A stretch of DNA of 9,416 bases from JBBRCX01 sp038204465 (GTDB lineage Bacteria > Planctomycetota > Phycisphaerae > Tepidisphaerales > Tepidisphaeraceae), in NCBI GenBank assembly GCA_038204465.1, contig JBBRCX010000144.1, positions 1-9,416 of the forward strand, given 5' to 3'. The notes under the pieces are model-generated. The model saw only the letters and a list, made by a program, of their open reading frames with translations. It made no database searches and was not told the DNA's origin. Position 1 is the stretch's first letter. Each line of letters opens with the position of its first letter. The translations under genes and the position numbers were made by a program. Below, piece by piece: positions 5,778-9,416 of the stretch.

Positions 5778-7193
5778 TCACGCGTGGATCGCACGCTTGT
5801 CTGCCGCAAGCGCAGCCTCCTTGATGGCCTCCGGAAGGGTGGGATGCGCGTGCACGGAGCGGGCCAGGTCTTCGACGCTGGCGGCGAACTCGATTGCAAC
5901 CGCCCCTTCGGCGATCAAGTCGGAGGCGCGCGCCGCCAGGATGTGCATCCCGACCAAGCGGTCGTTCTTTGCCTCACCGATCACTTTCACCATGCCCTCG
6001 GCGGCGTCCATGGCGCGGGCGCGGCCGTTAGCGGCCATCGGAAATTTACCCACCTTGATCTCGGCGCCGTCCGCGCGGGCCTCTTCTTCCGTTTCCCCGA
6101 CGCTGGCCAATTCCGGGAACGTGTAGACGACGTTGGGGATTGCGTGATAGTTCACGTGACCGGCATGGCCCGCCATGATCTCGACAGCCGCGATTCCTTC
6201 CTCTTCGGCCTTGTGCGCCAGCATCATTCCGCCGATCACGTCGCCGATCGCCCAGACGCCGGGAACTACGGTGCGGAACTCCTTGTCGGCGATGATGAAA
6301 CCTTTGCGATCGAGCCCGACGCCGATTTCCACCAGCCCCAAACCATCGGTGTAAGGCCGTCGGCCGACCGCGACCAGCACCATATCGCACTCTTCTGTGC
6401 CAGTTTCGCCCGCGCTTCCGCCGCCGGATGCCTGCCAGTGGAGCCGGACTTTTCCCCGTTCGACTTTCGCTGACTCGGCCGCGGTTTGCAGGCGGAACTT
6501 CAGCCCTTGCTTCTCGAGCATGCGCTGCAGCAGGCTGGTCATCTCCTTGTCCATCAGCGGCAGGATGCGGTCCATGAATTCGATCACCACGACCTCGGAT
6601 CCAAGCCGGCTCCACACCGATCCCAGCTCCAATCCGATAGCGCCCGCGCCGATGATGACGAGCTTCTTTGGCACTTGCGGCAAGCCGATTGCGTCGTTGG
6701 AGCTGATGAACTGTTTGCCGTCGAACGGCATGGTCGGAAGCTCAATCGGCGCGCTGCCGGTAGCGATCAGGAGGTTCCTGGCGGTTAAGGAACGTGTGCC
6801 TTCGGCGGCGGTGACTTCAACGGAGCTCGCGGATTTCAGATGCGCGGTCCCGCGCACGTGCTCGATCTTGTTCTTCTTGAAAAGCCCGGCGACGCCGCGA
6901 TTGAGCGTGCGGACCACGTCGTCCTTGCGCGACATCATCGCTGGCAGATCCAGCTCGAGCCCCGCCATCTTGATGCCGTGCCGCGAGAAAGTCGTTTTCG
7001 CCTGGTGATACAACTCGCTGGAATCGAGCAGGGCCTTGCTCGGGATGCAGCCCCAATTCAGACACGTGCCGCCCAGGGCCGGTTCCTTTTCGATACAGGC
7101 GACGCGCATGCCGAGCTGCGCCGCGCGGATGGCGGCGACATACCCGCCCGGGCCAGCGCCGATGACGATCAGGTCGAATGCCGATTCACTCAC
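5778..7193 (-). CDS. lpdA: Dihydrolipoyl dehydrogenase (E3)
   Basis: This flavoprotein reoxidises dihydrolipoamide on E2 or glycine-cleavage H protein with NAD+. It serves pyruvate and 2-oxoglutarate dehydrogenase complexes in the cytoplasm. All hallmarks are present in 471 residues, the usual family length: FAD-binding GAGPGG at 12-17; the redox disulfide GGTCLNWGCIPSK with C44 and C49; the NAD-binding motif IIGAGAIGLELG at 180-191; the second FAD contact VWAIGDVIGG at 313-322; and the C-terminal dimerisation domain with the active-site pair H450 and E455 in HAHPTLPEA. The start codon is GTG, supported by GAAAGG 6 nt upstream. No E1, E2 or lipoate gene lies nearby, so it is a stand-alone E3 locus within this window. 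It is transcribed divergently from the sugar lactonase gene with 131 bp between them. Glutathione or mercuric reductase is less likely given the HAHPT and Cys-loop sequence. Confidence 0.96.
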   Translation of the reverse strand: MSESAFDLIVIGAGPGGYVAAIRAAQLGMRVACIEKEPALGGTCLNWGCIPSKALLDSSELYHQAKTTFSRHGIKMAGLELDLPAMMSRKDDVVRTLNRGVAGLFKKNKIEHVRGTAHLKSASSVEVTAAEGTRSLTARNLLIATGSAPIELPTMPFDGKQFISSNDAIGLPQVPKKLVIIGAGAIGLELGSVWSRLGSEVVVIEFMDRILPLMDKEMTSLLQRMLEKQGLKFRLQTAAESAKVERGKVRLHWQASGGGSAGETGTEECDMVLVAVGRRPYTDGLGLVEIGVGLDRKGFIIADKEFRTVVPGVWAIGDVIGGMMLAHKAEEEGIAAVEIMAGHAGHVNYHAIPNVVYTFPELASVGETEEEARADGAEIKVGKFPMAANGRARAMDAAEGMVKVIGEAKNDRLVGMHILAARASDLIAEGAVAIEFAASVEDLARSVHAHPTLPEAIKEAALAADKRAIHA

Positions 7194-7199
7194 GATTGG

Positions 7200-7205
7200 C
7201 CTTTC
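7200..7205 (-). promoter_or_regulatory. Shine-Dalgarno site supporting the GTG start of lpdA
   Basis: On the minus strand GAAAGG stands 6 nt before the GTG at 7193. This supports a GTG start with the N terminus MSESAFDLIVIG, in keeping with the short lead before the FAD motif in the family. Confidence 0.6.
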
Positions 7206-7225
7206 TTACAAATCATGGCGCGTCT

Positions 7226-7295
7226 GCCCGCCGGGCGTGATGTCTTGGAATCGCTCGCATCGATGCGCGGCGGAGAATATAGTGCCCGCGCGGGC
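7226..7295. promoter_or_regulatory. Three palindromes in the divergent lpdA / sugar-lactonase promoter region
   Basis: Three short palindromes lie in the 131-bp gap: GCCCG-C-CGGGC (7226-7236), CGCATCGATGCG (7256-7267, perfect) and GCCCGCGCGGGC (7284-7295, perfect). Their centres are about 30 and 28 bp apart, close to three helical turns. The first and third share the half-site GCCCG. The third falls where transcription from the TATAGT box would begin. They are operator candidates; short GC palindromes can arise by chance in DNA this GC-rich. Confidence 0.35.
7278..7283 (+). promoter_or_regulatory. Possible -10 box for the lactonase-SDR unit
   Basis: TATAGT matches five of six bases of the sigma-70 -10 consensus and lies in the most AT-rich spot of the divergent region, 41 bp before the lactonase ATG. 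No good -35 box is seen 16-18 bp upstream. The overlapping AATATA reads TATATT on the minus strand, so the same spot could also serve lpdA. Confidence 0.3.
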
Positions 7296-7324
7296 GACAC
7301 CAGCGCCGCTGCGACGGAAACACG

Positions 7325-8176
7325 ATGCGGATCGACGCGCACCACCACGTCTGGAAGCTCGGCAAATTCGACTACTCGTGGATGTCCGGGCTGAACGTGC
7401 TGCTGCACGACTTCGGCCCGGAGGAGTTGCGCCCGCTGTTGAATAAGATCGGCATCGATCGCACCGTGCTCGTGCAGACGATCGCGTCGGTCGATGAGAC
7501 GAGATGGTTCCTTGAACTTTCGCGGAAGAATGACTTCATCGCGGGTGTCGTCGGCTGGGTGGATCTGATCGATCCGAGCGTGGGCGAGACGCTCGATGAG
7601 TTACGCAAGGACCCGCTGCTCAAAGGCGTTCGGCATGTGGTTCACGATGAGCCGGACCCGAACTGGCTGCTTCGTCCCGAGGTGCACCGAGGGCTGGGGG
7701 AGCTTGGCCGGCGCGAACTTACCTATGACCTGCTGATCCGTCCGCAACATCTGCCGGGGGCGCTGCAGGTGGTGAAGAAGTTTCCCGGGCTTCAATTCGT
7801 CGTGGACCACATTGCCAAACCCCAGCTTGTCCGCCGCGGCTGGGACGATTGGGCGCCCGCAATGCGCGAGCTGGCACGCGCTCCCAATGTCTATTGCAAG
7901 CTTTCCGGCATGATCACCGAAGCCGACGTGACAGCCTGGAAGCCTTCGGACCTCAAGCCGTACGTCGAATATGTCATTGAGCAATTCGGCGTCGATCGCG
8001 TGATGTTCGGCAGCGATTGGCCGGTCTGTCTGCTGGCGGGTAGTTACCAGCAGGTCGTGGCGGCGCTGGCGGAGAATCTCTCGGACCTTTCGCCGCTCGA
8101 GCAGCGGAAGGTTTTCGGCGACGTCGCCACCCGATTTTACCGCCTGGACCATCAGGGCTGGACGGGGCAGCCATGA
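7325..8176 (+). CDS. Amidohydrolase-family sugar lactonase (L-fuconolactonase / L-rhamnonolactonase type)
   Basis: A 283-residue protein of the amidohydrolase_2 superfamily, COG3618 branch, which contains L-fucono- and L-rhamnono-lactonases. It would open the sugar lactone to the free aldonate in the cytoplasm. Visible landmarks of the TIM-barrel hydrolase are the N-terminal metal-site motif IDAHHHVW (3-10), a conserved SVDETRWFLELS block (55-66), GVRHVVHDEPDPNWLL (101-116), VVDHIAKP (159-166), YCKLSGMITEA (190-200), FGSDWPV with D231, and the closing signature FGDVATRFYRL (264-274). Length is normal. The stop overlaps the start of the downstream SDR gene by four bases (ATGA), so the two are almost certainly cotranscribed and translationally coupled. 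The pairing with a sugar-dehydrogenase-like SDR supports the lactonase reading over a decarboxylase or a generic hydrolase. Which lactone is used cannot be decided from sequence alone. Only a weak ribosome site precedes the ATG. Confidence 0.87.
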   Translation: MRIDAHHHVWKLGKFDYSWMSGLNVLLHDFGPEELRPLLNKIGIDRTVLVQTIASVDETRWFLELSRKNDFIAGVVGWVDLIDPSVGETLDELRKDPLLKGVRHVVHDEPDPNWLLRPEVHRGLGELGRRELTYDLLIRPQHLPGALQVVKKFPGLQFVVDHIAKPQLVRRGWDDWAPAMRELARAPNVYCKLSGMITEADVTAWKPSDLKPYVEYVIEQFGVDRVMFGSDWPVCLLAGSYQQVVAALAENLSDLSPLEQRKVFGDVATRFYRLDHQGWTGQP

Positions 8177-8943
8177 AGCTGAAGGATCGCGTGGCCTTCA
8201 TCACCGGCGCCTCGCGAGGCATCGGCCTGGGCTGCGCAAAAGTACTCGCGTCGCACGGCGCCAGCGTCGTGCTGGCGTCGATCGACGAGCCCGATCTGCA
8301 GCGTGCTCGAGCGCAGCTTGCCGCTCTGGGCTACGATGCGGCTGCGGTACGCTGCGACGTGACGCGCGAGAACGAGTTGAGGCAGGCAATCGACGAGGCC
8401 GCGGCGACCAAAGGACGGCTCGACTGCATCATCAACAACGCCGGCTGGCACCCGCCGGCAATGACGATCGACCAGATCACCCTCGACGACTTCGAGCGGC
8501 TCCTTCGCCTGAACCTCATCGGCACGTTCCTGGGATGCAAGTTCGCCACGCCGCACTTGCGCAAAACCCGCGGCTGCATCATCAACATGTCCAGCGAAGC
8601 CGCCCTGATCGGCCAGGATGCGGCCGCCAGCTACGCGTCCACCAAGGCAGGGCAATTGGGACTCACCCGAGCGCTGGCGCTCGAACTGGCAAAAGATGGC
8701 GTGCGCGTCAACGCGGTTTGCCCGGCCGGCGTGATGACGCCGCTCATGCAGGAGTGGGCGCAGACTCAATATGATCCAACTGCCGCGCTGAGGATGGTGG
8801 ACAGCTGGCACCCCCTCGGTCGCATGGCAACCGCCGAGGAGATCGGCGAGGTCTGCGCCTTCCTCGCGTCAGACGAAGCGTCGTTCATCACCGGCCAAAC
8901 CATCTGCCCCGACGGCGGCGACATGCTGGGGTATCGCCGGTAA
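8173..8943 (+). CDS. SDR oxidoreductase, probable 6-deoxyhexose (L-fucose-type) 1-dehydrogenase
   Basis: A 256-residue classical short-chain dehydrogenase. It has the dinucleotide motif TGASRGIG (11-18), CDV at 61-63, NNAG (88-91), and the catalytic tetrad N114, S141, Y154 and K158 (YASTK). Several segments resemble, from memory, the HSD17B14 / L-fucose dehydrogenase branch of the family: NAGWHPPA after the NNAG motif, LNLIGTFLGCKFATPHLRK, ALIGQ near the catalytic Ser, TPLMQEWA, and a PLGRMATAEE...LGY ending. On that basis it likely oxidises C1 of L-fucose or a related sugar with NAD(P)+ to the lactone, which the overlapping upstream lactonase would then open. L-rhamnose 1-dehydrogenases are also SDRs, so rhamnose remains possible. 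It has a weak ribosome site and probably depends on coupling through the ATGA overlap. The charged residue pair that would predict NAD or NADP use is not clear-cut (ASIDEPD after strand two hints at NAD). Confidence 0.88.
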   Translation: MKLKDRVAFITGASRGIGLGCAKVLASHGASVVLASIDEPDLQRARAQLAALGYDAAAVRCDVTRENELRQAIDEAAATKGRLDCIINNAGWHPPAMTIDQITLDDFERLLRLNLIGTFLGCKFATPHLRKTRGCIINMSSEAALIGQDAAASYASTKAGQLGLTRALALELAKDGVRVNAVCPAGVMTPLMQEWAQTQYDPTAALRMVDSWHPLGRMATAEEIGEVCAFLASDEASFITGQTICPDGGDMLGYRR

Positions 8944-8947
8944 GCCA

Positions 8948-8980
8948 GATCACCATGCCTCGAGTTGGGCATGGTCGATC
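8948..8980 (+). terminator. Hairpin just after the SDR stop codon
   Basis: Arms 8952-8959 (ACCATGCC) and 8968-8975 pair perfectly around an 8-nt loop. GATC on each side extends the stem to 12 bp with one bulged base. There is no U-tract, so it may stabilise the mRNA 3' end or act as a weak or factor-dependent terminator. Confidence 0.35.
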
Positions 8981-9068
8981 GTGCGACATCCTCCGCTCCG
9001 TTATTCCGCCCCGGCGCATTTGCCGCAGCATCCTTCGCGACCGTAGAACCATCCATCTCCCTGTCCCC

Positions 9069-9091
9069 CAGGTCTCCCGACCTGCGTTTTT
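9069..9091 (+). terminator. Probable intrinsic terminator of the lactonase-SDR unit
   Basis: CAGGTC and GACCTG (9069-9074 and 9079-9084) form a perfect 6-bp stem with a TCCC loop, followed by CG and five T's at 9087-9091. It sits 125 bp after the SDR stop and is the nearest hairpin with a real T-run. Confidence 0.5.
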
Positions 9092-9271
9092 CCCACGCCG
9101 TCCGCGAATTTCCCATCCCCACCCCAACGATCCGCCATCAAACTCCCATCCCAACCCCATCTCAATCCCACTGCGCCGCCAGCGAGAGCCCATTCACCAA
9201 CCAACATCATCCCAACCGACCACCATCGAACCGCCGCCGAACCCCAATCTTCCGCCATCATCCTCCCAAGC
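9092..9271. other. C-rich, G-poor non-coding tract with degenerate repeats
   Basis: No gene is supported here. Composition is strongly skewed: bases 9121-9180 hold 32 C and only 5 G, with many CCCATC, CCCCA and CCAAC runs. A 28-base segment at 9121-9148 recurs at 9241-9268 with about 23 matches (both start ACCCCAA and share TCCGCCATCA and CTCCCA), a 120-bp period. GCGCCGCCAGCGA occurs at 9173-9185 and again at 9282-9294. Frames that stay open through this tract do so because G-poor DNA offers few stops, not because they look like proteins. Confidence 0.6.
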
Positions 9272-9416
9272 ATGAACCGCCGCGCCGCCAGCGAAAAGCA
9301 GTCCCGCCTCCAGGCGGGTTTTGCCACATTGGGAAATTCCGGGCACGTGTTTAAGGATGACGTTCAGTTTGGCGGGGCTACCGTGTCCGACCCCTCCCGA
9401 TTCGACCTCGACGTAT
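9272..9416 (+). CDS. Possible start of an unidentified gene running off the right edge
   Basis: From the ATG at 9272 a plus-strand frame stays open to the window end (48 codons). It begins MNRRAASEKQSRLQAGF and ends in a protein-like stretch, GHVFKDDVQFGGATVSDPSR plus a few more residues. I do not recognise it. There is no Shine-Dalgarno before it. Its early codons overlap a terminator-like hairpin at 9303-9322, and the minus strand is also open here. A later in-frame GTG at 9347, or a start outside this frame at ATG 9357, is equally possible. Confidence 0.2.
   Translation, partial: MNRRAASEKQSRLQAGFATLGNSGHVFKDDVQFGGATVSDPSRFDLDV
9303..9322 (+). terminator. Terminator-like hairpin with T4 tail
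   Basis: CCCGCC and GGCGGG (9303-9308, 9313-9318) pair perfectly around TCCA and are followed directly by TTTT; a run of A's lies 5 bp upstream. It looks like a short intrinsic terminator. If the reading frame starting at 9272 is real, this hairpin would fall inside that gene, so the two calls compete. Confidence 0.4.

Noticed and set aside
5724..6473. Plus-strand open frame of 249 codons opposite lpdA
   Set aside because: It is antisense to a fully convincing dihydrolipoyl dehydrogenase with all active-site motifs.
8152..8811. Minus-strand open frame of 219 codons opposite the SDR gene
   Set aside because: It is antisense to a complete SDR with an intact catalytic tetrad and has no recognisable domain of its own.
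9121..9294. CRISPR array or tandem coding repeat
   Set aside because: Only two imperfect copies are present, about 120 bp apart, with no uniform repeat-spacer pattern.
8965..9354. Overlapping open frames on both strands through the C-rich tract (for example 8965-9354 plus and 9001-9327 minus)
   Set aside because: Their translations are low-complexity (Pro/His/Ser-rich on plus, Gly/Trp-rich on minus), and the frames are open because of base skew; they also cross a T-run terminator.
1..9416. Insertion sequence, transposase, phage gene, tRNA or rRNA
   Set aside because: None of the translations resemble transposase, integrase or phage proteins, no terminal inverted repeats with target duplications were found, and no tRNA or rRNA motif was seen by eye.

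Overview
The window is a GC-rich stretch of bacterial chromosome with seven confidently recognised genes, one of them cut by the left edge. A Gram-negative (two-membrane) host is suggested by a Tad-pilus gene followed by a lipoprotein with a good lipobox and no inner-membrane retention residue. High GC, a TadC platform protein, a leaderless GH78 rhamnosidase and a deoxysugar-oxidation pair would fit a planctomycete or a similar polysaccharide-degrading soil or water bacterium. That placement is inference only; no rRNA or other phylogenetic marker lies in the window.

Layout. (1) 1-1035, plus strand: the 3' end of tadC, a small lipoprotein with an OmpA-like core, and a strong intrinsic-terminator hairpin. 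(2) 1190-3856, plus: a full-length GH78 alpha-L-rhamnosidase, probably cytoplasmic. Its last codons are written through a hairpin that can terminate transcription from both sides. (3) 3874-7193, minus: dihydrolipoyl dehydrogenase (lpdA), then a YflT-like glycine-rich stress protein, then a BON-domain protein with a duplicated 'MYLLDPQ' membrane/basic motif. All three start codons have clear Shine-Dalgarno sequences. (4) 7194-7324: a 131-bp divergent promoter region with three short, nearly evenly spaced palindromes. (5) 7325-8943, plus: an amidohydrolase-family sugar lactonase overlapping by ATGA with an SDR dehydrogenase. This two-gene unit is best read as oxidation of a 6-deoxyhexose (L-fucose or L-rhamnose) to its lactone and then the acid. 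(6) 8944-9416: non-coding DNA with terminator-like hairpins and a strongly C-rich, G-poor tract with a degenerate repeat. A reading frame that could begin a further gene runs off the right edge.

How the genes may work together: the rhamnosidase would release L-rhamnose from imported oligosaccharides, and the SDR plus lactonase would start non-phosphorylating catabolism of a 6-deoxysugar. The BON and YflT-like proteins look like an envelope or general-stress pair. LpdA is a housekeeping E3 subunit, here without its E1/E2 partners. I see no mobile element, CRISPR array, tRNA or rRNA, and no clearly undescribed system. The points most worth checking are the substrate of the SDR-lactonase pair, the three-palindrome divergent promoter, and the skewed repeat tract at the right end.
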